Source: Nonomuraea sp. PA05 (GTDB lineage: Bacteria > Actinomycetota > Actinomycetes > Streptosporangiales > Streptosporangiaceae). From it: a stretch of 64,000 nt of DNA. A program made the translations under genes and the position numbers. The stretch covers positions 1-64,000 of the forward strand of contig NZ_VSEY01000012.1 in NCBI RefSeq assembly GCF_008086045.1, read 5' to 3'. Below are positions 1 to 7,679 of the stretch, in pieces (position 1 is the first letter of the stretch; each line of letters opens with the position of its first letter). A model generated the notes under the pieces. The model was not told the origin of the DNA and made no database searches. It saw only the letters and a program-made list of their open reading frames with translations.

Positions 1-1286
1 CCGTTGCAGTCCCAGATCTGCGCCTGCGCGCCGTTGGCCTGCGAGGCGCCGGTGACGTCCAGGCAGCGGCCCGAGCCGGCCCCTCTGATGGCGACCGCGG
101 GGACGAGGCCGCCGCCGGTGACGGTGAACATGGCCGCCCCGTGCCCGGGCACCGACGCGCTGATCGTCCCGGACGAGGAGGACGTCGTGTGCGCCCACAG
201 GTCGCGCACCGCGTAGGAGGACGCCGGGCCCAGGCCGAGGGCGGAGGCGGTGGTGGACACGGTAGTGGTCGTGGCGCCCCGGTTGAGCAGGACGACCGCG
301 GCCGAGCCGTTGGACATCGGCTTGCGCCACACCTCCACATCACCGTTGTCGCTGATCTTGTGGCCCTGCCTGCCGCCCCAGTCCTGGTTGACCGCGATGA
401 CCTCGGTGTTCGTCAGGATGGAGCGGGTCTCGGCGCTCATCGACCGCAGGTCGTTGCCCGCGATGAGCGGCGCGTTCAGCAGCGACCACAGGCTGAAGTG
501 CGCCCGCCCCTCGGTCGGCGTGAGCGCGCCGACGCCGACCTCCAGCATGTCGGGGTCGTTCCAGCCGCCGGGCCCCGAGTACGCCTCCAGCCCGACCTGC
601 TGGTCCAGGATGCCCATGACGGAGTTCCAGTTCGCGGCGATGTCGCCCGTCGTGCGCCAGGAGTTGCCCACCGGCATCCCCCAGGTCCACACGTTCTCCT
701 GACCCCAGTTGCACAGGCTGTAGACGATCGGGCGGCCGGTGGCGGCCAGCGCGTCGCGCATCGCGGTGTAACGCTGCTGCCCCGTCCTGCCCTGGTGGTC
801 GCCGCAGTTGTCGTACTTGAGGTAGTCGATCCCCCAGGACGCCCACAGCGCGGCGTCGCGCTGCTCGTAGCCGAGGCTGGCCGGGTAGCCGGCGCACGTG
901 GTCGTGCCCGCCGAGGAGTAGATGCCGAGCTTGAGCCCCTTGGCGTGGACGTAGTCCGCCAGGGCCTTCATGCCGCTGGGGAACTTCTGCGGATCCGGCA
1001 CCAGGTTGCCGTTGCCGTCGCGGCTCCTGGTGGACCAGCAGTCGTCGATGTTGACGTAGGTGTAGCCCGCCGCGGCCATGCCGCTGGAGACCATGATGTC
1101 CGCGGTCTGCCGGATGAGGCTCTCGTTGACGTTGCAGAAGAAGGTGTTCCAGTCGTTCCAGCCCATCTGCGGGGTACGGGCGAGCCCGTTGTCGAGCGCG
1201 GCGGCGGGCGAGGTGCCGCTGCCGATCGCGACCAGCGAACCGGCGGCCAGGGACACCGCCAGGAACCATCTCATGATCCTGCGCAT
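1..1286 (-). CDS. GH27 alpha-galactosidase with C-terminal CBM13, 3' end outside the window
   Basis: This secreted enzyme should remove terminal alpha-galactose from galactosylated hemicellulose or oligosaccharides. The frame starts at an ATG at 1286 behind a GGAGGAG ribosome site and runs off the left edge, so the stop is not seen. Residues 1-30 form a signal peptide. The GH27 hallmarks follow: RTPQMGWNDWNTF near residue 38, the nucleophile motif YLKYDNCG (D159), GPGGWNDPDML near 238 and the beta-sandwich domain after about 315. The last visible residues (GSGRCLDVTGASQANGAQ) begin a ricin-type CBM13 like those of its neighbours. It is the third gene of a leftward operon, 17 bp behind GH43. 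Family assignment is firm; exact substrate is inferred. Confidence 0.93.
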   Translation of the reverse strand, partial: MRRIMRWFLAVSLAAGSLVAIGSGTSPAAALDNGLARTPQMGWNDWNTFFCNVNESLIRQTADIMVSSGMAAAGYTYVNIDDCWSTRSRDGNGNLVPDPQKFPSGMKALADYVHAKGLKLGIYSSAGTTTCAGYPASLGYEQRDAALWASWGIDYLKYDNCGDHQGRTGQQRYTAMRDALAATGRPIVYSLCNWGQENVWTWGMPVGNSWRTTGDIAANWNSVMGILDQQVGLEAYSGPGGWNDPDMLEVGVGALTPTEGRAHFSLWSLLNAPLIAGNDLRSMSAETRSILTNTEVIAVNQDWGGRQGHKISDNGDVEVWRKPMSNGSAAVVLLNRGATTTTVSTTASALGLGPASSYAVRDLWAHTTSSSSGTISASVPGHGAAMFTVTGGGLVPAVAIRGAGSGRCLDVTGASQANGAQAQIWDCN

Positions 1287-1303
1287 CTGACTCCTCCTTG
1301 GGG

Positions 1304-3100
1304 CTACTCGAACGAGGCGTCGTCGATCGAGAAGCCGTCGGTGCCCGCGGTCGTCTCGACGTAGAAGGTGGCGCCGGTCAGCGTCCCGGTCCACGAGACG
1401 GCCGCCGTGCCGGTGAGCCGGGTCCAGCCGCCGGAGCTGACCGGCGTGGCCGGGGTGAGCTGGACGTAGCTCGTCGTGCCGCCGGCGGTGACCGCGAGGG
1501 TCGCCTTGGCGCTGGGCGTGCCGCTCTGCGACCGCACCCACACGCTCGTGGTGTGGCTCCTGCCGTTGGTGAGCTTGGCGGTCACGTCCTGGGTGATGCC
1601 GTTCCATGCTGTCGTACGCCCGGTGATGGACAGCGCCCGCGTGCCTGCGTGCACCGGGGCGGTGACGGACGACAGGGCCCCGCCGGAGGCGCCCCAGCCC
1701 GTGGTGCCGCCCTCCATGTCGCCGTTGATCAGCAAATTCCCGCCGGCGCCGGCGGTGAAACGCCACCAGTCCACGTTGAACAGGTTGCCGCTGCCGCCGG
1801 TGTAGCGGAAGTACAGGTCATGAGTGCCCGTCGCGCCGTTCACCGGGCAGGTGACCGTCGTCCACGTCTGCCAGCCGCCGGTGCCCGGCACGGTGCACGT
1901 CCCGGCCAGGGGGCCGTTGATCCCGTCCAGGCGCAGCTCGATCCGGCCGCCGCTGGTCGCCGAGGCCACGCGCGCGCTGAAGGACGTCGCGCCGGAGCCG
2001 AAGGCGACGCCTTTGACCTTGACGTGGTCGCCGTTCTCGATCCAGCCGACGTTCATGCCGCCCTCGCTCGCGGGTTCGGTCTCCACGCCGGACCCCCAGG
2101 CGATCGTCTCGGCCTCCTGGCGGACGTAGGGGTCCAAGGCGGCCGCCTGGGGCGCTCCTGCCGTGGTCATGTTGATCGTCGGGATGGTGCCGTCGGCGTT
2201 GTAGGTGAACTTCTCCACGGCCACCGAGCGGGTGAAGCCGCCGCCGCCCGGCAGGGCGCCGTTGTGGTAGAAGAAGTACGAGCCGCCGTTGAAGTCGATG
2301 ATCCCGGGGTGGTTGGTGAAGCTGCCGCCCTGCGTGGGCATGACCGTCCCGCGGTAGGTCCAGGGGCCGGTCGGGCCGGGGGCCGTCGAGTAGGCGATGA
2401 ACTCCGAGCAGCATTTCGCGGCGAACACGTTGTAGTAGAGGCCGTTGCGCTTGTAGACCCAGGGGCCCTCTTCGTACAGGGTGGGGCGGGTGGTGTCGCC
2501 GGTGCGAGTGCCGAAGCCCGCGGTGGTGAGCGGGATCTGCGTGGGGCTGCCGGAGTACGAGATCATGTCGGCGTTCAGCCTGACGTACCAGAGGTTGGGG
2601 TTGCCCCAGTACAGGTAGGCCTGCCCGTTGTCGTCGATGAAGACCGTGGGGTCGATCTCGCCGTTCCTGACGAGCGGGCGGCCGATCGCGTCGGTGAAGG
2701 GCCCGGTGGGGCTGGTGGAGACGCCGACGCCGATGGCCATCTGGCCGCTCGCCCGGTCCTTCACCGGGACGTACCAGTAGAACTTGCCGTTCCTGTGGAC
2801 GGCCTGGCCCGCCCACGCGTCGGCGCTCGCCCAGCTGAAGGTGGCGACGTTCATCGGCGAGCCGTGGTCGGTCCAGTTCACCAGGTCCGCGGACGACCAG
2901 ACCCGCCACTCCTTCATGGTGAAGTACGTCGAGCCGTCCTCGTCGTGTCCGGTGTAGAGGTAGACCCGGCCGTTGTGCACGAGCGGAGCGGGGTCGGCGG
3001 TGTAGATCGTCTGGACGATCGGGTTGTCGGCCCTGGCCGTGCCCGGGACCGTCGTCACGACGCAGAGCAGCGCCATGAGCACGAGCGCGAGTCGTTTCAT
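1304..3100 (-). CDS. Secreted GH43 hydrolase with CBM6 and CBM4/9-like modules
   Basis: A 598-residue secreted five-bladed-propeller glycosidase, probably a beta-xylosidase or alpha-L-arabinofuranosidase acting on xylan or arabinan side chains. The signal peptide is residues 1-24. The three GH43 acidic residues are visible: D36 in ADPAP, D150 in GEIDP and E211 in YEEGPW. A CBM6 module follows (about 330-450, starting QEAETIAWGSG), then a CBM4/9-like jelly roll (about 457-598, starting NLLINGDMEGGTTGW). The reading frame is open further upstream, but the ATG at 3100 has the signal peptide and a GGAAGGTGA site overlapping the esterase stop. Only 2 bp separate it from that upstream gene, so translation is probably coupled. 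Unlike its neighbours it has no CBM13. Confidence 0.93.
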   Translation of the reverse strand: MKRLALVLMALLCVVTTVPGTARADNPIVQTIYTADPAPLVHNGRVYLYTGHDEDGSTYFTMKEWRVWSSADLVNWTDHGSPMNVATFSWASADAWAGQAVHRNGKFYWYVPVKDRASGQMAIGVGVSTSPTGPFTDAIGRPLVRNGEIDPTVFIDDNGQAYLYWGNPNLWYVRLNADMISYSGSPTQIPLTTAGFGTRTGDTTRPTLYEEGPWVYKRNGLYYNVFAAKCCSEFIAYSTAPGPTGPWTYRGTVMPTQGGSFTNHPGIIDFNGGSYFFYHNGALPGGGGFTRSVAVEKFTYNADGTIPTINMTTAGAPQAAALDPYVRQEAETIAWGSGVETEPASEGGMNVGWIENGDHVKVKGVAFGSGATSFSARVASATSGGRIELRLDGINGPLAGTCTVPGTGGWQTWTTVTCPVNGATGTHDLYFRYTGGSGNLFNVDWWRFTAGAGGNLLINGDMEGGTTGWGASGGALSSVTAPVHAGTRALSITGRTTAWNGITQDVTAKLTNGRSHTTSVWVRSQSGTPSAKATLAVTAGGTTSYVQLTPATPVSSGGWTRLTGTAAVSWTGTLTGATFYVETTAGTDGFSIDDASFE

Positions 3101-3102
3101 GG

Positions 3103-4413
3103 TCACCTTCCGGTCCAGCGCTGGTTGGCGCCGCCGTGGCAGGTGTAGAGCTGGATTCGGGTGCCGTTGGCGGTGGCCTGGCCGACCGCGTCCAGGCACA
3201 GCCCGGACTGCACGCCGGTGATGGTGCCGTCGGCGTTCAGCCGCCACTGCTGGTTGGCGCCGCCGTGGCAGGCGTAGATCTGAATTCGGGTGCCGTTGCC
3301 GGTGCCTGCGGCATCCAGGCACTTGTTGCCGTAGACGCGCAGTTCGCCGGCCGGGGTGGCGGCCCACTGCTGGTTCGGCTGGCCGTTGCAGTCCCACAGT
3401 TGCACGGCGGTGCCGTCGGCGGTGGCCGCGCCGGGCACGTCCACGCAGCGCCCGGAGGCCACGCCTCTGATCGGGGCGCCGGGGGTGGGGGTGGGGGTGG
3501 AGGAGCCGTCGTCCAGGCCGAAGAAGCGGATCGCGTAAGCGGCCATTCCGGGGTGCGGCAGGTTGTGGCCCGCGCCGTTGATCGTGTAGGACTCGACCTG
3601 GCCGGAGCCGAAGACCCGGCGGGTCCAGCCGGACTGCGGGCTGTCAGTGGAGGCGGGCGTCTGGCTCAGCCCGTGCACGTTGGTCCACTGGTCGATCTCT
3701 TCCTGCAGCATCGTGTACGGCAGGACGTCGTCGGCGGTGCCGTGCCAGGCCATCACCCGCGGGCGCGGCCCGGTGTAGCCGGGATAGGCGTTCCTGGCCA
3801 GGTCACCCCACTGCTGCGGGCTCTTGTCGCCGCATCCGGCCGGGCCGAGGCAGCCGTACGGAACGCCCGCGAACGGCGCGCCGGCCTTGAACACGTCCGG
3901 GTACGTGGCGAGCAGGTTGAGGGTCTCCATGGCGCCGGAGGAGAAGCCGGTGGCGAACACCTTCTGCGGGTCGCCGTTGTAGCGCTGCAACGCGTAGCTC
4001 ACCATGGAGACGATCGACACCGGGTCGCTGCCGCCGCCGTGCCGCAAGGCCTCGTTCGACCACACGTCGAAGCAGTTCGACAGGCCGTTGGCGCTCTTGT
4101 TGGCCTGCGGGTAGATGACGACGAAGCCGTACCGGTCGGCCAGCGAGGCGAACTCGGTGCCCTGGTGGAAGCCTTGCGCCCAGCCGTTGCAGCCGTGCAT
4201 CGCGACCAGGACGCCCGGCCGGGAGGCCAGCCTGTCCGGCGCGTAGAGGTACATCCGCAGGTTGCCGGGGTTGTTGCCGAAGCCAGTCACCTCGGTCAGC
4301 ACCGCCGCCGACGCCTGCGGCGCGGCTGTGAGGAACATCGACAGCACGGTGACCGCCACCGTGATCAGAGCCGCCAGGGCGCCTCTTCGGGTACGGAGTT
4401 CGCTTCGCTGCAT
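3103..4413 (-). CDS. Secreted CE1 polyhydroxybutyrate-depolymerase-like esterase (acetylxylan/feruloyl) with CBM13
   Basis: A 436-residue secreted esterase expected to remove acetyl or feruloyl groups from xylan. After a signal peptide (about 1-36) comes an alpha/beta-hydrolase domain with an oxyanion segment VAMHGCNGWAQG, nucleophile S158 in GFSSGAM, an acid in WHGTADDVLP and the histidine in GAGHNLPHP. A threonine/proline linker (about residue 310) leads to a ricin-type CBM13 with three QxW repeats. The ATG at 4413 is chosen over an upstream start because it has GAGGTGAG in front and leads directly into the signal peptide. It heads the operon with GH43 and GH27 and has a LacI-type operator just upstream. 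Choice between acetyl and feruloyl ester as substrate is not decided by sequence. Confidence 0.9.
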   Translation of the reverse strand: MQRSELRTRRGALAALITVAVTVLSMFLTAAPQASAAVLTEVTGFGNNPGNLRMYLYAPDRLASRPGVLVAMHGCNGWAQGFHQGTEFASLADRYGFVVIYPQANKSANGLSNCFDVWSNEALRHGGGSDPVSIVSMVSYALQRYNGDPQKVFATGFSSGAMETLNLLATYPDVFKAGAPFAGVPYGCLGPAGCGDKSPQQWGDLARNAYPGYTGPRPRVMAWHGTADDVLPYTMLQEEIDQWTNVHGLSQTPASTDSPQSGWTRRVFGSGQVESYTINGAGHNLPHPGMAAYAIRFFGLDDGSSTPTPTPGAPIRGVASGRCVDVPGAATADGTAVQLWDCNGQPNQQWAATPAGELRVYGNKCLDAAGTGNGTRIQIYACHGGANQQWRLNADGTITGVQSGLCLDAVGQATANGTRIQLYTCHGGANQRWTGR

Positions 4414-4428
4414 GGGCTCACCTCTCAC

Positions 4429-4442
4429 TGTTAGCGCTAACA
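4429..4442. promoter_or_regulatory. Perfect 14-bp LacI-family operator
   Basis: TGTTAGCGCTAACA is a perfect palindrome with the central AGCGCT typical of LacI-family operators such as CebR sites of actinomycetes. It lies 16 bp upstream of the esterase ATG, directly next to its ribosome site, so a bound repressor would block the leftward operon. No LacI-type repressor gene is visible in this window. Confidence 0.75.
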
Positions 4443-4476
4443 AAAACGCTGGGCCGGTGGCACGAGGGAGCAAACC

Positions 4477-4498
4477 CGAGGCGGAAACGTACTGTCAA
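4477..4498 (-). promoter_or_regulatory. Putative promoter of the esterase operon, with a shared 17-bp element
   Basis: On the minus strand a TTGACA-like -35 hexamer (4498-4493) overlaps AGTACGTTTCCGCCTCG (4493-4477). The same 17-mer occurs once more in the window (33692-33708), at nearly the same distance from another hydrolase start (64 against 65 bp). No clear -10 is seen, so this is tentative. Confidence 0.35.
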
Positions 4499-4583
4499 GA
4501 ACGCCTTAGCTTGCGACCAGTCGGAGTGGGCGGCAGGCGGGCACGCTCACCATCGGTTTCTCACCCCGACCAGCTAGAGCGTC

Positions 4584-4602
4584 CGCATGAAACTTTCATG
4601 CG
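4584..4602. promoter_or_regulatory. 19-bp inverted repeat, xylanase-type GAAA-N-TTTC box
   Basis: CGCATGAAACTTTCATGCG is a perfect 9+1+9 palindrome centred on GAAACTTTC. Boxes of the form GAAA-N-TTTC are described in front of Streptomyces xylanase genes as repressor targets (from memory). It lies upstream of the GH10 promoter. Confidence 0.6.
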
Positions 4603-4646
4603 CGACCCAGCCGATAGTTTCAGCCGCGACAGGGCCACACTGCCTC

Positions 4647-4655
4647 GAAACTTTC
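4647..4655. promoter_or_regulatory. Second GAAACTTTC box upstream of the xylanase
   Basis: The same nine bases as the core of the 4584-4602 palindrome recur here, ten bases upstream of the putative -35 of the xylanase gene. A degenerate half site (ACTTTCGG) follows at 4671-4678, within the promoter spacer. Confidence 0.5.
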
Positions 4656-4664
4656 AGTTGATTC

Positions 4665-4694
4665 TTGACAACTTTCGGCGGCGCTTCCCACACT
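4665..4694 (+). promoter_or_regulatory. Putative promoter of the GH10 xylanase
   Basis: TTGACA (4665-4670) and CACACT (4689-4694) are separated by 18 bp and lie 38 bp before the xylanase start. The GAAACTTTC box just upstream suggests repression at this site. Confidence 0.5.
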
Positions 4695-4731
4695 TGGGTG
4701 CTCTCCCTGATTCGCGTACGGAGGCTCAAGC

Positions 4732-6159
4732 ATGCGCATGCCCCCATCCCCCGCCCGACGAGCTCTGATCGCCGGTGCGCTCGGCGCGCTCGGCCTGGTC
4801 ACGGCTCTGGCGACGGCAGTCCCGGCCGGCGCCGCCGAAAGCACACTCGGCGCGGCCGCCGCACAGAGCGGCCGCTACTTCGGGACCGCCATCGCCTCCG
4901 GCAGACTCGGCGACTCCGCCTACACCACGATCGCCAACCGCGAGTTCAACATGGTGACCGCCGAGAACGAGATGAAGATCGACGCCACCGAACCCAACCG
5001 GGGGCAGTTCAACTTCACCGCCGGGGACCGGGTCTACAACTGGGCCGTGCAGAACGGCAAACGGGTCCGCGGCCACACCCTGGCCTGGCACTCCCAGCAG
5101 CCGGGCTGGATGCAGTCACTGTCCGGCAGCACCCTGCGCCAGGCCATGATCAACCACATCAACGGCGTCATGGCCCACTACAAGGGCAAGATCTACGCCT
5201 GGGACGTGGTCAACGAAGCCTACGCCGACGGTAACTCCGGCGGCCGGCGCGACTCCAACCTGCAACGCACCGGCAACGACTGGATCGAAGTCGCCTTCCG
5301 CACGGCCCGCGCCGCCGACCCGGCCGCCAAGCTCTGCTACAACGACTACAACATCGACAACTGGACCTGGGCCAAGACCCAAGGCGTCTACAACATGGTC
5401 CGCGACTTCAAAGCCCGCGGCGTCCCGATCGACTGCGTCGGCCTGCAATCCCACTTCAACAGCAACAGCCCCTACAACAGCAACTACCGCACTACCATCC
5501 AGAGTTTCGCCGCCCTCGGCGTGGACGTCCAGATCACCGAACTCGACATCCAGGGCGGCTCGGCCACCACCTACGCCAACGTGGTCAACGACTGCCTGGC
5601 CGTGCCGCGCTGCACCGGCGTCACCGTCTGGGGGGTGCGCGACACCGACTCCTGGCTCGGCTCCGGCGCCGCCCCGCTGCTCTTCGACGGCAACGGCAAC
5701 AAGAAACCCGCCTACACCTCGGTACTCAACGCGCTCAACGGCGGCACCACCTCGCCGACGCCCGGCGGCAACGCGGGACAGCTCAAGGGCGTGGCCTCAG
5801 GCCGCTGCGTGGACGTGCCCAACGCCAGCACCACCGACGGCACGGCGGTGCACCTGTGGGACTGCAACGGCCAGTCCAACCAGCAATGGACACAGACCTC
5901 GGCCGGGGAGCTGAGGTCCGGCGGCAAGTGCCTGGACGCCGGGGGCACAGGCAACGGCGCCAGGATCCAGATCTACTCCTGCTGGGGCGGCGACAACCAG
6001 AAATGGCGCATCAACTCCGACGGCACCATCGTCGGAGTGCAGTCCGGGCTCTGCCTGGACGCCGTAGGCGCCGGCACCGCCAACGGCACCGGCCTGCAGC
6101 TCTACAGCTGCCACACCGGCAACAACCAGAAGTGGACCTACAACCCGGCCACCGCGTGA
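4732..6159 (+). CDS. Secreted GH10 endo-1,4-beta-xylanase with CBM13
   Basis: A 475-residue secreted endoxylanase. Residues 1-34 form a signal peptide ending near GAAES. The GH10 barrel covers about 36-338: substrate-binding ENEMKIDATEP, RGHTLAWH, acid/base E162 in WDVVNEAY and nucleophile E270 in ITELDI. A short TSPTPGG linker leads to a ricin-type CBM13 (about 350-475) with three repeats. The ATG at 4732 follows a GGAGG site. The CBM13 is closely similar to that of the divergent esterase, suggesting module exchange. The gene is divergent from the CE1-GH43-GH27 operon, so the locus covers backbone cleavage, ester removal and side-chain removal. Confidence 0.96.
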   Translation: MRMPPSPARRALIAGALGALGLVTALATAVPAGAAESTLGAAAAQSGRYFGTAIASGRLGDSAYTTIANREFNMVTAENEMKIDATEPNRGQFNFTAGDRVYNWAVQNGKRVRGHTLAWHSQQPGWMQSLSGSTLRQAMINHINGVMAHYKGKIYAWDVVNEAYADGNSGGRRDSNLQRTGNDWIEVAFRTARAADPAAKLCYNDYNIDNWTWAKTQGVYNMVRDFKARGVPIDCVGLQSHFNSNSPYNSNYRTTIQSFAALGVDVQITELDIQGGSATTYANVVNDCLAVPRCTGVTVWGVRDTDSWLGSGAAPLLFDGNGNKKPAYTSVLNALNGGTTSPTPGGNAGQLKGVASGRCVDVPNASTTDGTAVHLWDCNGQSNQQWTQTSAGELRSGGKCLDAGGTGNGARIQIYSCWGGDNQKWRINSDGTIVGVQSGLCLDAVGAGTANGTGLQLYSCHTGNNQKWTYNPATA

Positions 6160-6304
6160 GCCGCACCTAGCCATCGACCGCCGGCAACGGCTCGGACGAC
6201 GACCTGTGAAGGTTCGTTCGAGGCGGGCGCCGGCGGTCCTGGCGTGCTCATCGCTCGTGAGCTCGCTCCGGAAGCCGCGCAAGGCGGCGGCGACGGTCGT
6301 ACGG

Positions 6305-6739
6305 TCATGGACCGCAGAGAGCAGCCAAGCGGCGGATGTCGGCGCGGACCGACCGCCGCAACAACCACCTCAGCACCGGCTCAAGCAACTTCTCGGAGGT
6401 CGCGCGTGGGGTGACACGCACGTGGAAGGTGAAGCGGCACCGGTCCGCGCCGAGCGGCTCGACGAGCCTGCCGCCCTCGGCGTCGATCCCCGACGTGGTG
6501 CGCCAGGCGAACGAGCGGCCCGGCTCCACCTGGACGACCTCGCCCCCGTTGCGATAGGTCCGGCCCGCGAACCGCATCACCTCGGCGGTGGTCGTGCCCA
6601 CCCGGACGACGCCCTCGGGGCGCGGCGCCATCGTCTCGACGCCGTTGCGCCAGTGTGGATCCCGACCGTAGTCGGCGACGATCGCCCACACGCGTCCGGC
6701 CGGGCAGGCGATCTCCCCGGCCTCCTGAAGTTCGATCAT
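6305..6739 (-). CDS. SRPBCC-fold polyketide cyclase/dehydrase-like protein
   Basis: A 144-residue protein of the START/SRPBCC ligand-binding fold. The N-terminus (MIELQEAGEIACPAGRVWAI) and the segment WRTTSGIDAEGG fit the polyketide_cyc2 family. No catalytic role can be assigned; such proteins bind hydrophobic ligands or act as small cyclases. It lies 68 bp behind the MerR regulator gene in the same direction and may be its cotranscribed partner. It is convergent with the xylanase, with about 145 bp between them and no clear terminator. Confidence 0.8.
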   Translation of the reverse strand: MIELQEAGEIACPAGRVWAIVADYGRDPHWRNGVETMAPRPEGVVRVGTTTAEVMRFAGRTYRNGGEVVQVEPGRSFAWRTTSGIDAEGGRLVEPLGADRCRFTFHVRVTPRATSEKLLEPVLRWLLRRSVRADIRRLAALCGP

Positions 6740-6807
6740 CCGGCGATGATACGAGGCGGCCCGCGGGCGTCGTCTCAGCGGCTGGAGGTGGACGTCCCCG
6801 GTTCCGG

Positions 6808-7590
6808 TCAGTGGGTGTCCGGCCGGGGGATGTGGATGCCCGCGGCGCGGAGCTTGGCCTCGACGATCGCGACCCCCCGGGCCGTGGCCGAGCCCTGCTC
6901 CTCGCCGTGGTGGGCGATCAGGTGGTAGCGGGCAGCGGCGTCGGTGCGCGCTTGCAGGCCGGTCACGATCTTCAGGTGTGCCGGGTTGGCGAGGAAGTGG
7001 TCGGCGACGGCGGTGGCGAGTTCGGCCAGGCGCGGGTCGTCCGGCTCCCAGGCCGCGGCTTCGATGGCGCGCTTGCTCAGCTCGACGTACTGAGGGTCGT
7101 CGAGGGCTTGCTCGACGTGGGTGAGGAAGTCGTCGAAGCCCTCCGGGACCAGGGCTCTGGCCAGCACCCAGCCCTCCCTGGTGGCGGCCACCTCGTCCGC
7201 GGAGAGGCCGAGGCCGGACAGCCGCTCCAGCAGCGCCACGGCGCGGTCGGGCAGCAGCGCCCGGTCTCCGTCGGTGAGCCGGTGCAGCATGTCCCGGCGC
7301 GCGACCAGCTCCTCTATCCGTTCGGTGAGCTGCCGCTCGACGTCGGTGAGCGCGGCGGTGAACAGCGCGGGGTCGGCGTCGAGCAGGGGCCCGACTTCGG
7401 CCAGCGGCACCCCGGCGGCGGCCAGCGTCCGGGCCTGGACCAGCCGCAACAGCTCGGCCGAGCCGTAGCGCCGGTAGCCGGAGCTGTCGCGTTCCGGCTC
7501 CTTCACCAGGCCGAGCTTGTGGTAGTGCCGCACCGTCTTGACGGTGACGCCGACGAATGCCGCCGCCTGCCCGATCGTGACTCCGTTCAT
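6808..7590 (-). CDS. MerR-family transcriptional regulator
   Basis: The N-terminal winged helix is clear: TIGQAAAFVGVTVKTVRHYHKLGL near residue 4, then the wing SGYRRYGSAELLRL. A coiled dimerisation helix follows, then a long C-terminal effector region of about 140 residues of the TipAS/antibiotic-binding type, ending IHIPRPDTH. A start at 7590 (MNGVTIGQ) is preferred; 7599 is possible and adds three residues. It probably regulates its own gene and the adjacent SRPBCC gene. Inducer unknown. Confidence 0.85.
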   Translation of the reverse strand: MNGVTIGQAAAFVGVTVKTVRHYHKLGLVKEPERDSSGYRRYGSAELLRLVQARTLAAAGVPLAEVGPLLDADPALFTAALTDVERQLTERIEELVARRDMLHRLTDGDRALLPDRAVALLERLSGLGLSADEVAATREGWVLARALVPEGFDDFLTHVEQALDDPQYVELSKRAIEAAAWEPDDPRLAELATAVADHFLANPAHLKIVTGLQARTDAAARYHLIAHHGEEQGSATARGVAIVEAKLRAAGIHIPRPDTH

Positions 7591-7679
7591 CGGCACCATC
7601 CTGCCCTGTGCTCGGGCTCGGCGGCCAGGCGGACGACCGCCGGCCGCGTCCCACGATGGAACGTCCGGGTCATGGGTGT

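Noticed and set aside
1298..3148. A 616-residue open frame on the + strand
   Set aside because: It is antisense to the GH43 gene, arginine/glycine-rich and lacks any motif; a shadow of GC bias.
3101..3397. Extended N-terminus for the GH43 protein
   Set aside because: The extra 99 residues are a shadow of the esterase CBM13; the signal peptide begins at 3100.
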